Notes under the pieces: generated by a model
What the model saw: only the letters and a program-made list of their open reading frames with translations
The model's database searches: none
What the model was told of the DNA's origin: nothing
Shown here: piece by piece, positions 25,123 through 33,056 of the stretch
Numbering within the stretch: the first letter of the stretch is position 1
How the letters are laid out: the number at the start of each line of letters is the position of its first letter
Made by a program: the position numbers and the translations under genes
Assembly (NCBI GenBank): GCA_050290245.1
Contig: JBNKHH010000080.1
Span: 25,231 to 89,230 of the forward strand
Source of the DNA: JBNKHH01 sp050290245
GTDB taxonomy: Bacteria; Pseudomonadota; Alphaproteobacteria; Rhodobacterales; Rhodobacteraceae
Reading direction: 5' to 3'
Length of the DNA: 64,000 nt

Positions 25123-26163
25123 ATGGAAATCAAATCGTTGCGCGGATTGCGCGCACTTGTGATCGCTGCGGCGGCATTCGGCCTTTTTTCGACCGATGCC
25201 GACGCCGCAGATCGCGTGCTCAAGATCCAAACGTCGTCGAATGCAAGCCATGCGTCGCTTGCCTATCTAAATGAGGTGTGGGTGCCCAAGTTGGAAGCCA
25301 TGACCGGCGGATCGTTGACTGTCGAACTTCTTCCGGTTGACGCGGTCGTCCCACGGCGTGAAACGCCCGAGGCAATCGGTGTCGGCATTCTCGATGGCGA
25401 CCTGACGTCGATCAACTATTTCTCGGGCGTTGATCCGGCTTTCGCCCTGATGGGCGACCTGATCGCCGGCTATGACAGTGCTGACCAGATCCAGGCATTC
25501 TGTGCCCAGGGTGGCGGCAAGGAGATGCTGCAAAAGCTGTTCGATGCTCATTACCCCGGTGTCCACGTCGTCGGCTGCGGCGCCTATGCCCGCGAAGCTT
25601 TCGTCTCCAAAGTGCCGGTGCGCGGAGTAGCCGACCTGAAGGGGCTGAAAATCCGGTCTCCCGAGGGACTTGCCGCTGACGTGTTCAAGCGTGCGGGAGC
25701 TGCGCCGGTGTCCATGTCCGGTTCCGAAACCTATGGCGCTCTGGAAAAGGGCGTAATCGATGCCGCCGATAACTCGGCCTATGCCAACAACGATGCCAAC
25801 GGCATGCACAAGATCGCCAAGTTCCCGATCTTCCCCGGCATCCACTCAACGCCGATTCTTCAGTTCACAGTCGGCCAGCAGGTCTGGGACGATTTGACCG
25901 AGCAGGAGCAGGTGGCGCTGGAGACTTGGTATCTCGCCGCCTACAATGGCCTGCGCCAGCACTTTGACCGTCTCGATCGTCAACTTGTCGCTCGCGACAA
26001 GGCTGCAGGTGAACTTGAGGTCATCGACTGGTCCCAGGAAGAGCGCGACAAGTTGCGTATCATTGCCCAACAGGCATGGGCGGATTTTGCCGCTCAGTCC
26101 GAGCTGGCAAAAGAGACCTTCGACGCGCACGTCAGCTTCATGAAACAAGCCGGCTTGCTGTAA
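25123..26163 (+). CDS. TRAP transporter substrate-binding protein (DctP family)
   Basis: 346 residues with a signal peptide ending STDADA and a mature start ADRVLKIQTSSNASHASLAY. GLKIRSPEGLAADVFKRAGA contains the arginine that typically clamps the ligand carboxylate in DctP proteins, and SETYGALEKGVIDAADN is the usual ensuing motif. A GGGAGGAAATT site precedes the ATG. It supplies the fused membrane component that follows; a sugar acid or other organic acid is expected, in line with the catabolic genes further on. Confidence 0.92.
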   Translation: MEIKSLRGLRALVIAAAAFGLFSTDADAADRVLKIQTSSNASHASLAYLNEVWVPKLEAMTGGSLTVELLPVDAVVPRRETPEAIGVGILDGDLTSINYFSGVDPAFALMGDLIAGYDSADQIQAFCAQGGGKEMLQKLFDAHYPGVHVVGCGAYAREAFVSKVPVRGVADLKGLKIRSPEGLAADVFKRAGAAPVSMSGSETYGALEKGVIDAADNSAYANNDANGMHKIAKFPIFPGIHSTPILQFTVGQQVWDDLTEQEQVALETWYLAAYNGLRQHFDRLDRQLVARDKAAGELEVIDWSQEERDKLRIIAQQAWADFAAQSELAKETFDAHVSFMKQAGLL

Positions 26164-26178
26164 GGTTTGTTGACATTG

Positions 26179-26204
26179 CCGCGCCCGTCTATTGTCGGGC
26201 GCGG
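26179..26204 (+). terminator. Intercistronic hairpin after the TRAP binding-protein gene
   Basis: CCGCGCCCG pairs with CGGGCGCGG around an eight-base loop, 15 bases past the stop. No T-run follows, so a stabilising or attenuating role is likelier than full termination. Confidence 0.5.
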
Positions 26205-26252
26205 TCGAGGTTGAAGCGATCGGGCACCCAGATCTGACGGCGCGGGGGAAAA

Positions 26253-28328
26253 GTGAGCCAGCAGTATAGTGAAAAGTTGAACGAAGCTCCTTTGGAAATC
26301 TCCGGCGTCGATCCGCTCCACGAAGACGACGCTGTTGCACGCAGTGATTACAACATCATCGACCACGTGAGCCACACAACGGGTATCGCGATTTCGGTTT
26401 TTTACCTGGTTGCGGCGCTGGCAACGCTCTACGAGGTGTTTTCTCGCTATGTTATGGACGCACCGACCTATTGGGCGTTCGAAACCGTGATGATGCTTTG
26501 TGCGGCCGCGTGGATGCTGTCGTCTGGCTATATCACCCTGAAAAAGCGCCATATCGGTATCACGGTCTTCCATGTCATGGCCAGCCCGCGTCAGCGCTGG
26601 TGGCTTGACTTGTTCGCCATGGTGGTAGGGGTTGTCGCGCTTTACATGCTTTTGTCTGATGGCGCCATCCGCGCCTATGACAGTATCGGGCGGATCGAGA
26701 AATCGGGCTCAGCCTTCAACTCTCCGCTGCCGATGATGATGAAGTCCTTGATGGTGACGGGGGCGTTTTTGTACCTGGCACAATTGACGGTGAACTTGCA
26801 CCGGCATTTTGCAACACCGATCTTGAAACACGCGGTCAAAGTGTTGGCCGGGTACATGGTGATCTACTTTGGCGCAGCCCTGCTGGGACACGGGCTGGGC
26901 ATCGAATGGGCTGACGCGATCTCCGAATTCTTCTCGGGAATTGGCGCGTTTCTCGATCCGTCCAAGGCGCTGAACATGCGCGCGATGGACCTGGGCACCG
27001 TTTCAATCATCATGGTGATCCTGCTGGTTGCCCTGATGATGACAGGGATGCCGCTTGGCATTGTCACCCTGATCGTTTCGGTCATCATGGCGATCGGGTT
27101 CTTTGGTCCTCGTGGACTGTTCCTTGTGTCGTCGAATGCCGTCGGCCTGTTGGAACACTACAGCCTGGTGGCGGTGCCGTTTTTTGTCCTGATGGCCTCG
27201 GTCCTTGAAAGGGCGGGGATTGCCGAGGACTTGTTCGATGCAATGTCCATCTTTGCGGGCAACCTTCGGGGCGGCGTAGCAGTTCAGACCACGGTCGTTG
27301 CGGTGATTCTGGCAGCGATGTCCGGAGTCATGGGCGGAGAGATCGTCATGCTGGGGCTGGTGGCTCTGCCGCAGATGTTCCGTCTGGGTTACGACCGCAA
27401 ACTGACCATCGGGCTCATCTGCGCCAGTGGCGCGCTCGCGACGCTGATCCCTCCGTCGATCATCATGATCGTCTATGGTCTGTCGGCCGAAGTCGGTATC
27501 GGCGATCTGTTCATGGCTGGGGCGGCGCCCGGCATCATGCTTGCTGTGTTCTATGCCAGCTACGTGCTGATCCGCGTGAACCTGAACCCCAAGCTTGCGC
27601 CGACTGCGGCGGAAGTTGCCGAGATCACAGGGCATGATCAAAAGCTGACGAAGGATAGGATGGTCGCGGTCATCCTTTGTATCATCCTCATCGCTTCGGT
27701 GATGGGCTCGATTTACGGTGGGGTCGCCTCGGTGACCGAAGCCGCAGCCGTCGGGTGCATCGGTTCATTTCTTGTCGCAGCCGTCCGCAACCAGTTCAAA
27801 TGGAACGTGATCAGCGCGGCTCTGATGGGGTCAATGGCCACGGTGGGCACGATCATCTGGCTTGTGCTCGGTGCGGTGTCTTTTGTCGGCATTTTCAACT
27901 TGGTGGGCGGCGGCGATTTCATGCGATCGCTGTTTCTGGATTTGGGGCTTCCGGCTATTGGCACGGTGTTGGTTATGATGCTGATCCTCATGGTTCTGGG
28001 GACCTTCATGGAGTGGATCGCCATCGTATTCATCACTGTCCCGGTGTTTGCTCCGGTTGTCATGACACTGGCGCCGGACCTGGGGTTGACCGAGGACCAG
28101 GCGAAGATTTGGTTCGGCATCCTGTTCGTGATGAACATCCAGATCTATTTCCTGTCACCGCCTTTCGGACCGGCTTGTTTCTGGTTGAAGTCCGTGGCGC
28201 CGAAAGACGTGACTCTGCAGGAAATCTTCCTGTCGGTTCTGCCCTTTATCGGCTTGCAGATCGTCGGGCTGATCCTGGTGATGATGTTTCCGCAGATCGC
28301 CTTGTGGCTGCCGGAAGTCCTGAATTGA
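26253..28328 (+). CDS. TRAP transporter fused DctQM membrane protein
   Basis: 691 residues combining the small DctQ subunit (residues about 40-200, four helices, WMLSSGYITLKKRHIGITVF) and the large DctM subunit (from about 250; MMTGMPLGIVTLIVSVIMAI, GALATLIPPSIIMIVYGLSA) in one chain. The start is GTG with GGGGGAAAA upstream. Fusion of Q and M is common. It uses an ion gradient to import the compound captured by the preceding binding protein. Confidence 0.92.
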   Translation: MSQQYSEKLNEAPLEISGVDPLHEDDAVARSDYNIIDHVSHTTGIAISVFYLVAALATLYEVFSRYVMDAPTYWAFETVMMLCAAAWMLSSGYITLKKRHIGITVFHVMASPRQRWWLDLFAMVVGVVALYMLLSDGAIRAYDSIGRIEKSGSAFNSPLPMMMKSLMVTGAFLYLAQLTVNLHRHFATPILKHAVKVLAGYMVIYFGAALLGHGLGIEWADAISEFFSGIGAFLDPSKALNMRAMDLGTVSIIMVILLVALMMTGMPLGIVTLIVSVIMAIGFFGPRGLFLVSSNAVGLLEHYSLVAVPFFVLMASVLERAGIAEDLFDAMSIFAGNLRGGVAVQTTVVAVILAAMSGVMGGEIVMLGLVALPQMFRLGYDRKLTIGLICASGALATLIPPSIIMIVYGLSAEVGIGDLFMAGAAPGIMLAVFYASYVLIRVNLNPKLAPTAAEVAEITGHDQKLTKDRMVAVILCIILIASVMGSIYGGVASVTEAAAVGCIGSFLVAAVRNQFKWNVISAALMGSMATVGTIIWLVLGAVSFVGIFNLVGGGDFMRSLFLDLGLPAIGTVLVMMLILMVLGTFMEWIAIVFITVPVFAPVVMTLAPDLGLTEDQAKIWFGILFVMNIQIYFLSPPFGPACFWLKSVAPKDVTLQEIFLSVLPFIGLQIVGLILVMMFPQIALWLPEVLN

Positions 28329-28338
28329 GGAGGTTGAC

Positions 28339-28461
28339 ATGATTGGACGCGATAGCCGTGAAGACATGGATGCCTATGGGCCCTGGCCCTGGATTGGCGG
28401 GGTGGCTCTGGCCGCCCTCTTGATCTGGGTGCTGTTTACTTTCGCAACGCCCATTTCCTGA
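28339..28461 (+). CDS. Small single-helix membrane protein
   Basis: A 40-codon frame starting with an ATG behind GAGGAGG, only ten bases after the TRAP fusion gene. The product has a charged N-terminus (MIGRDSREDMDAYGPWPWIG) and one hydrophobic helix (GGVALAALLIWVLFTF). Good ribosome-binding site, spacing and composition suggest a real gene, perhaps an accessory to the TRAP membrane protein. I know no family for it. Confidence 0.6.
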   Translation: MIGRDSREDMDAYGPWPWIGGVALAALLIWVLFTFATPIS

Positions 28462-28469
28462 ATCGTGGC

Positions 28470-29303
28470 TCAGAGCGCCCAGATGCGCCTTGCGTTGGAG
28501 CGGTAGAGCTTTTCGCGTTCATCCGCTGAGGCGCTGGCCATGAGTGCGTGGGTCGTGGCGACCCAGGTTTCCAGCGAGGCGTTCAGTGTGCAGACGGGGC
28601 TGTCCGAGCCCCAGACCACGCGGTCCCACCCGAAATTTTCGATGATGTGCCCAACGTAGGGTCTGAGTGTTTTCAGGGTCCACTCAGGCGCCGCATAGGC
28701 GGTAATGCCGGAGATCTTGGCGTTTACATGGGGGCGTTTGGCGAGTTCGGCGATCGAGGCCGCCCAAGAGGCGAAGCCATCGCCCGCAATATCGGGGACG
28801 CCGCAGTGGTCAAGGACGAAGGTCGTGGATTCGCAAGCGTCGGCAAGGTCGCAGGCCAGCGGCAGTTGGCGCGCAAGCATGCAGATGTCGAAGGGCAGGC
28901 CGGCTGCGCCAATGGCCGCGACGTTCTCGCGGAAGACGGTCGTTTGCGACACCTCGTCGGGCACCACATGCAAGACACGGCGGATGCCCTTCACCACCGA
29001 ACGGTCGAGAGAGTCGAGGAAAGCCGGGAAGTCCTTGTCTTCGGGGCGGGCCGATGAGATCGCGCCAAGCATCAAGGGACCTTCCGCCATGATCTCCGCC
29101 ACGAATTCACTTTCGGCCCCGATATCGTCGGGTGCGACGTCGACTTCCATGTGCAGGCAGCCTTCGATTCCCAGGCGGTCAGCCATGGTCGCGTAATTCT
29201 CGAATTTCCAGTCCCGGTTCAGCTGCGGCACATCTGACAGCCAAGGGTAGGACAGGCGGCTTCTGTCCACCAGGTGCAGGTGTGTGTCGATGATCATGTC
29301 CAT
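28470..29303 (-). CDS. Amidohydrolase-family sugar lactonase (L-fuconolactonase-like)
   Basis: 277 residues of the amidohydrolase-2 fold. Metal- or substrate-binding signatures are IIDTHLHLVD at the N-terminus, VLDHCGVPDI in the middle and VVWGSDSPVCTLNASLETWV near the C-terminus. In deoxy-sugar degradation such enzymes open 1,4- or 1,5-lactones of L-fuconate or L-rhamnonate. The gene is divergent from the main catabolic operon and shares its promoter region with the TTTAGATATAAA motif. GGGAGA precedes the ATG. Confidence 0.85.
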   Translation of the reverse strand: MDMIIDTHLHLVDRSRLSYPWLSDVPQLNRDWKFENYATMADRLGIEGCLHMEVDVAPDDIGAESEFVAEIMAEGPLMLGAISSARPEDKDFPAFLDSLDRSVVKGIRRVLHVVPDEVSQTTVFRENVAAIGAAGLPFDICMLARQLPLACDLADACESTTFVLDHCGVPDIAGDGFASWAASIAELAKRPHVNAKISGITAYAAPEWTLKTLRPYVGHIIENFGWDRVVWGSDSPVCTLNASLETWVATTHALMASASADEREKLYRSNARRIWAL

Positions 29304-29362
29304 TCTCCCGGTCCTCTGATCGGCGCGTTTTCAGTCGACCTTGACTTGGTTGTGAAGTCAAG

Positions 29363-29379
29363 TTTAGATATAAAAGATA
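29363..29379. promoter_or_regulatory. IclR-regulon motif candidate, site 1
   Basis: TTTAGATATAAAAGATA lies between the divergent lactonase gene and the catabolic operon. Its first 12 bases recur in inverse orientation at 36999-37010, in the promoter region beside the IclR gene, and AAAAGATA also occurs in both places. The very low GC content stands out. Regulation by the IclR protein encoded at 37095 is inferred. Confidence 0.55.
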
Positions 29380-29485
29380 CCTCCGAATATAAAATGTGTG
29401 CGGGAAGGCCGTGAAAAGCACTGGGAGCGGGTGCGCCACAAGAACCGCCCGCGTACCGGAAACGACCATCTAGGGAGGATAATTC

Positions 29486-29715
29486 ATGAAAAAAATCCAA
29501 GTACGGTGTTTTGGCGCTGGCTGTTCTTTTCGGGCTGGCCGGCAGCGCCCTGGCTGGAATACATCCCGCAGCTTGACGATATTACCGCGCCGATGGCCCG
29601 CGCGGGCGGTCATGCTTTGGCACCACATGCGCCGGGACTTGGTATAGATTGGGGCATGGAAAAGATCGTTGCGCTGGCGGGAGACGGTGCCGGGATCGGG
29701 GCGTGGGAGGAATAA
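29486..29715 (+). pseudogene. Deletion scar: frameshifted signal peptide joined to the tail of an enolase-superfamily dehydratase
   Basis: A good ribosome-binding site (AGGGAGG) and ATG at 29486 lead into a run of seven A. In the frame one base on, the sequence reads YGVLALAVLFGLAGSALA, a clear export signal, which ends at a stop near 29571; the ATG frame itself is out of register, as if one A had been added or lost. In the third frame, from about 29551 to the TAA at 29713-29715, the sequence reads WLEYIPQLDD, then APGLGIDWGMEK, the C-terminal signature of mandelate-racemase/muconate-lactonising (enolase superfamily) enzymes. I infer that a deletion fused the start of a binding-protein gene to the end of a sugar-acid dehydratase gene. 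Confidence 0.7.
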
Positions 29716-29718
29716 GTG

Positions 29719-30024
29719 ATGGCTGGGGTGCAGCGGCATGGCCAAATGATCGGGATCGGGGCCGGGGCGATTGCGGAATACAAACGCGCCCATGCCGACG
29801 TGTGGCCGGAGGTTCTCGAGATGATCTCGGCCTGCAATATCCGCAACTTTTCCATCTACCTGCGCGAGCCCGAGAACCTGCATTTCGCCCACTTCGAATA
29901 CGTTGGTACGGATTTCGAGGCCGATATGGCCAAGATGGCAGCCGACCCCGCGACTCAGGGCTGGTGGAAGGTCTGCATGCCTATGCAACGGCCTTTGGAG
30001 TCCCGTGCCGAGGGCGAGTGGTAG
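29719..30024 (+). CDS. L-rhamnose/L-fucose mutarotase family protein
   Basis: 101 residues of the RhaM/RhaU (DUF718) family, which interconvert alpha and beta anomers of deoxy-sugars. AEYKRAHADVWPEVLEMISA, RNFSIYLREPENLHFAHFEY and TQGWWKVCMPMQRPL are full-length matches to the family pattern, including the catalytic-type His and the paired Trp residues. A GTG directly before the ATG is an alternative start. It is the first intact gene after the deletion scar and begins the catabolic operon. Confidence 0.88.
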   Translation: MAGVQRHGQMIGIGAGAIAEYKRAHADVWPEVLEMISACNIRNFSIYLREPENLHFAHFEYVGTDFEADMAKMAADPATQGWWKVCMPMQRPLESRAEGEW

Positions 30025-30049
30025 GCCGAGTTGGAGGAGGTATTTCATC

Positions 30050-31114
30050 ATGATTGATGTTGGTGAGTTAAAGCAGGCGATTGACCTGCCCGACACCCTG
30101 ACCCCGGTGGTGATCTTTGGCGCCGGCTCCATCGTCAGCGACGCGCATCTGCCAGCGTACAAGGCGATTGGTGTGCCGGTCGCCGGTATTTTTGATCCCG
30201 ACATGGACAAGGCCGGAGAGCTGGCAGCCGAATGGGGGACGCAGGCCTTTGCAACACCAGCGGAAGCCACGGCGGATCCGTCCGTCATCTATGACCTTGC
30301 CGTGCCGCCTGCCGCCATTCCGGGCATCCTGCGCGGCCTGCCCGATGGGGCGATCGTGCTGATTCAGAAGCCGCTTGGTTCGGACCTGGCGGAGGCCGAC
30401 GCAATCCTGAAAATCTGCCGCGAAAAGGACCTTAAGGCCGCGGTGAATTTCCAGCTCCGCTATGCGCCGCATGCGCTCGCCATGAAGGACGCCATTGCCA
30501 GCGGTATCCTGGGCGATGTCGTCGACTTCGATATCTGGATCGCCATCGACACGCCCTGGCATCACTGGGAGTTCCTGGCAAACCTGCCGCGCGTCGAGAT
30601 CCTGCTGCATTCGATCCATTACCTGGACCTGATCCGCGAGGTGCTGGGCGACCCTTCGGGCATCCACGCCAGAACAATGGGGCATCCGTCCTCGACGATC
30701 TCGAACACTCGCACCTCTATGATGCTGGATTACGGTGACCAGGTGCGCTGCAACCTGTCGATCAACCACACGCACACTTTCGGGCGCCGGTTCCAGGCCT
30801 GTGAGTTTCGCATCTGCGGCACAAAGGGGGCGGCCTACATGAAGCTGGGGGCCAACATCGACTATCCGCGCGGCGAGGCCGATGCTCTGGCGATCAATGC
30901 GGGCGATGGCTGGCAGGATGTGCCCCTGCGTGGCAATTGGTTTACCGAAGGATTCGAGGGCCGGTTTGCACAGGTGCAACGCTATGCCGCCGGTCTGGAT
31001 GACCTGCTGGCTGGGTCGGTCGAGGACGCCTGGCACACGATGGCGCTAGTCGAGGCGGCCTATGAAAGCGCGTCCAAACCCATGCACCCGATCAAGGAGA
31101 GCCCGGATGCTTGA
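30050..31114 (+). CDS. Gfo/Idh/MocA-family oxidoreductase
   Basis: 354 residues: Rossmann NAD(P) domain starting VVIFGAGSIVSDAHLPAYKA and a C-terminal alpha/beta domain. The usual EKP motif appears as IQKPLG, keeping the catalytic lysine. ATG preceded by GGAGGAGG. In this operon it could be the sugar 1-dehydrogenase that forms the lactone, as no other candidate aldose dehydrogenase is encoded here; that is inference. It overlaps the MaoC gene by eight bases. Confidence 0.85.
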   Translation: MIDVGELKQAIDLPDTLTPVVIFGAGSIVSDAHLPAYKAIGVPVAGIFDPDMDKAGELAAEWGTQAFATPAEATADPSVIYDLAVPPAAIPGILRGLPDGAIVLIQKPLGSDLAEADAILKICREKDLKAAVNFQLRYAPHALAMKDAIASGILGDVVDFDIWIAIDTPWHHWEFLANLPRVEILLHSIHYLDLIREVLGDPSGIHARTMGHPSSTISNTRTSMMLDYGDQVRCNLSINHTHTFGRRFQACEFRICGTKGAAYMKLGANIDYPRGEADALAINAGDGWQDVPLRGNWFTEGFEGRFAQVQRYAAGLDDLLAGSVEDAWHTMALVEAAYESASKPMHPIKESPDA

Positions 31115-31553
31115 ACAGATCAAATACTATGAGGACTACGAGATCGGAGATGGGCGCGAGACCATCGGACGAACCATCACCGAGACGGATTTCGTGGTCC
31201 ATGCGGGCCATTCGGGTGACTTCTTTCCGCACCATCTTGACGCCGAATTCTGCAAGACCCTGCCTTTCGGTCAGCGCATCGCACATGGCACCATGGTGTT
31301 CACCATCGGTGTCGGCCTGACAGCAACAATCATCAACCCTGTCGCGTTTTCCTATGGCTATGACCGTATGCGGTTCATCAAACCGGTGTTCATCAATGAC
31401 ACGATCCGGTCCAAGGTCGAGATCATCGGCAAGGAGATCATGGAAAAGCGGCCCGGCTATGGGCGGGTGACCGAGCGTTTGACTGTTCTGAACCAGAACG
31501 ACGAAGTGACACTGGTGGCCGACCACATCTATATGGTTGAAATGAAAAAATGA
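31107..31553 (+). CDS. MaoC-type hotdog hydratase/dehydratase
   Basis: 148 residues of the R-specific enoyl-CoA hydratase fold. The hydratase-2 motif is HSGDFFPHHLDAEF with the catalytic pair Asp38 and His43, followed by FGQRIAHGTMVFT. It normally adds water to an enoyl-CoA thioester, which has no place in the standard deoxy-sugar pathway, yet the gene overlaps both neighbours. The family III CoA-transferase encoded at 34665 may provide its substrate. Confidence 0.85.
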   Translation: MLEQIKYYEDYEIGDGRETIGRTITETDFVVHAGHSGDFFPHHLDAEFCKTLPFGQRIAHGTMVFTIGVGLTATIINPVAFSYGYDRMRFIKPVFINDTIRSKVEIIGKEIMEKRPGYGRVTERLTVLNQNDEVTLVADHIYMVEMKK

Positions 31554-31861
31554 GCTATTTCATAGCTTTGCATGGCGATGATAATGTGCTTGTCGCGCGT
31601 ACGACGGCGCGGGCGGGCGAACCGGTGGAGGTCGAGGGCGGCATAGTCGAGTTGGCGCGGGATATTCCGCTGGCACACAAGATCGCACGACGTCCGATCA
31701 GCAAAGGCGAGGTGATCCTGAAATACGGGATGCCTATAGGCATCGCGACCGAGGCCATCGCGGCAGGGGCCCACGTGCATGTCCACAACATCCGTTCCGG
31801 CTATACGCCGACGCACAGTCTGCAGGACGCCGATGGCCTCGGCGCGTCAGTGTCGCAATGA
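31550..31861 (+). CDS. UxaA-type dehydratase, small (SAF) subunit
   Basis: 103 residues matching the N-terminal SAF domain of altronate/galactarate-type dehydratases: ARRPISKGEVILKYGMPIGI followed by AGAHVHVHNIRS. In many bacteria this domain is fused to the catalytic part; here it is a separate gene that overlaps the large subunit by four bases. Together they should dehydrate a sugar acid to its 2-keto-3-deoxy derivative. Confidence 0.88.
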   Translation: MSYFIALHGDDNVLVARTTARAGEPVEVEGGIVELARDIPLAHKIARRPISKGEVILKYGMPIGIATEAIAAGAHVHVHNIRSGYTPTHSLQDADGLGASVSQ

Positions 31862-33045
31862 GGGGCTATCCGCGTGCAGACGGGCGCAAGGGCATCCGCA
31901 ACACGGTCGTGGTCGCATATCTGGTCGAATGCGCGCATTTTGTTGCCCGTCGGATCGTCGAGGGCTTTCCAGACGCGGATGTGCAGTTGATCGGATTTCC
32001 GGGGTGTTATCCCAACGAATACGCGGCCCGGATGATGGAGCGGTTATGCACGCATCCCAATGTCGGTGCTGTGCTGTTTGTCTCGCTCGGGTGCGAGAGT
32101 TTCGACAAGGTTCGCGTCTCGGATGCCGTGGCCGCGTCGGGGCGTCCGGTCAAGACGCTGGTGATCCAGAAGGCAGGCGGAACCCGGGCGACCGTTGAGG
32201 CCGGGCGTGACTGGGTGCGTGACGCGTTCCGGCAGGTTGCGATGATTGCGCCCGTGCCGATGGAGGTGTCGGAGCTGGTCATAGGCACTATCTGCGGCGG
32301 CTCGGACGGCACTTCGGGCATCTCGGGCAACCCGGCGGCGGGGCGTGCGTTCGACTTGCTTGTCGAGGGCGGTGCTGCCTGCATTTTCGAAGAAACGGGC
32401 GAGTTGATCGGCTGCCAACAGATCATGGCAGAGCGCGCTGAGACGCAGGGGTTGGCCGCCGAATTGGTCGCAGCGGTCGAGAAGGCAGAGCGTTACTATG
32501 CGACCTTGGGCTACGGGTCGTTCGCGGCGGGCAATGCGGCGGGCGGGCTGTCGACGATCGAGGAGAAATCTCTCGGGGCCTATGTAAAGTCGGGCAAGAG
32601 CCGGATCGCCGGGTTGCTGAAGCCTGGCGATATTCCCCCAAAGGGCGGTTTGTACCTGATGGACGTTGTTCCGGATGGCGAAGTGCGCTTTGGGTTCCCC
32701 AACATTTCGGACAACGCAGAGATCGTCGAGATGATCGCTTCGGGCGCTCATCTTACGCTTTTCGTCACCGGGCGCGGCTCGGTCGTGGGATCGGCGATTT
32801 CGCCGGTGATCAAGATTTGCGCCAACCCCGAAACCTATCGCGCGCTGTCGGAAGACATGGATGTGAATGCCGGCGATATCATCGAGGGAAATCGCTCGAT
32901 CGACGAAATTGGTCAGGAAATTTACAACCTAGTTCTTGCGGTCAGCGACGGAGAGCCTACAAAGTCTGAGGCGCTTGGCCATCGCGAATTCATTCTGACT
33001 TACAAGAGTTTTGAACCGCTGGGGCCGGCCTGCCTGCCCGCGTGA
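31858..33045 (+). CDS. UxaA-type dehydratase, large catalytic subunit
   Basis: 395 residues of the UxaA/GarD C-terminal family. Recognisable stretches are GRKGIRNTVVVAYLVECAHF, FPGCYPNEYA, SLGCESFDKVRV and TICGGSDGTSGISGNPAAG; the cysteines are candidates for metal binding as in GarD-type enzymes. In this pathway it would make 2-keto-3-deoxy-L-fuconate or -rhamnonate, a step done by enolase-superfamily enzymes in the best-known versions. The tail of such an enzyme persists as the scar at 29551-29715. Confidence 0.88.
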   Translation: MRGYPRADGRKGIRNTVVVAYLVECAHFVARRIVEGFPDADVQLIGFPGCYPNEYAARMMERLCTHPNVGAVLFVSLGCESFDKVRVSDAVAASGRPVKTLVIQKAGGTRATVEAGRDWVRDAFRQVAMIAPVPMEVSELVIGTICGGSDGTSGISGNPAAGRAFDLLVEGGAACIFEETGELIGCQQIMAERAETQGLAAELVAAVEKAERYYATLGYGSFAAGNAAGGLSTIEEKSLGAYVKSGKSRIAGLLKPGDIPPKGGLYLMDVVPDGEVRFGFPNISDNAEIVEMIASGAHLTLFVTGRGSVVGSAISPVIKICANPETYRALSEDMDVNAGDIIEGNRSIDEIGQEIYNLVLAVSDGEPTKSEALGHREFILTYKSFEPLGPACLPA

Positions 33046-33056
33046 TAGGAGAACAC

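Noticed and set aside
29398..29715. The 105-codon frame as an intact small gene
   Set aside because: Only its last 55 codons resemble protein (an enolase-superfamily C-terminus); the first half overlaps a promoter and signal-peptide sequence in other frames, so a fused remnant is more likely than a gene.
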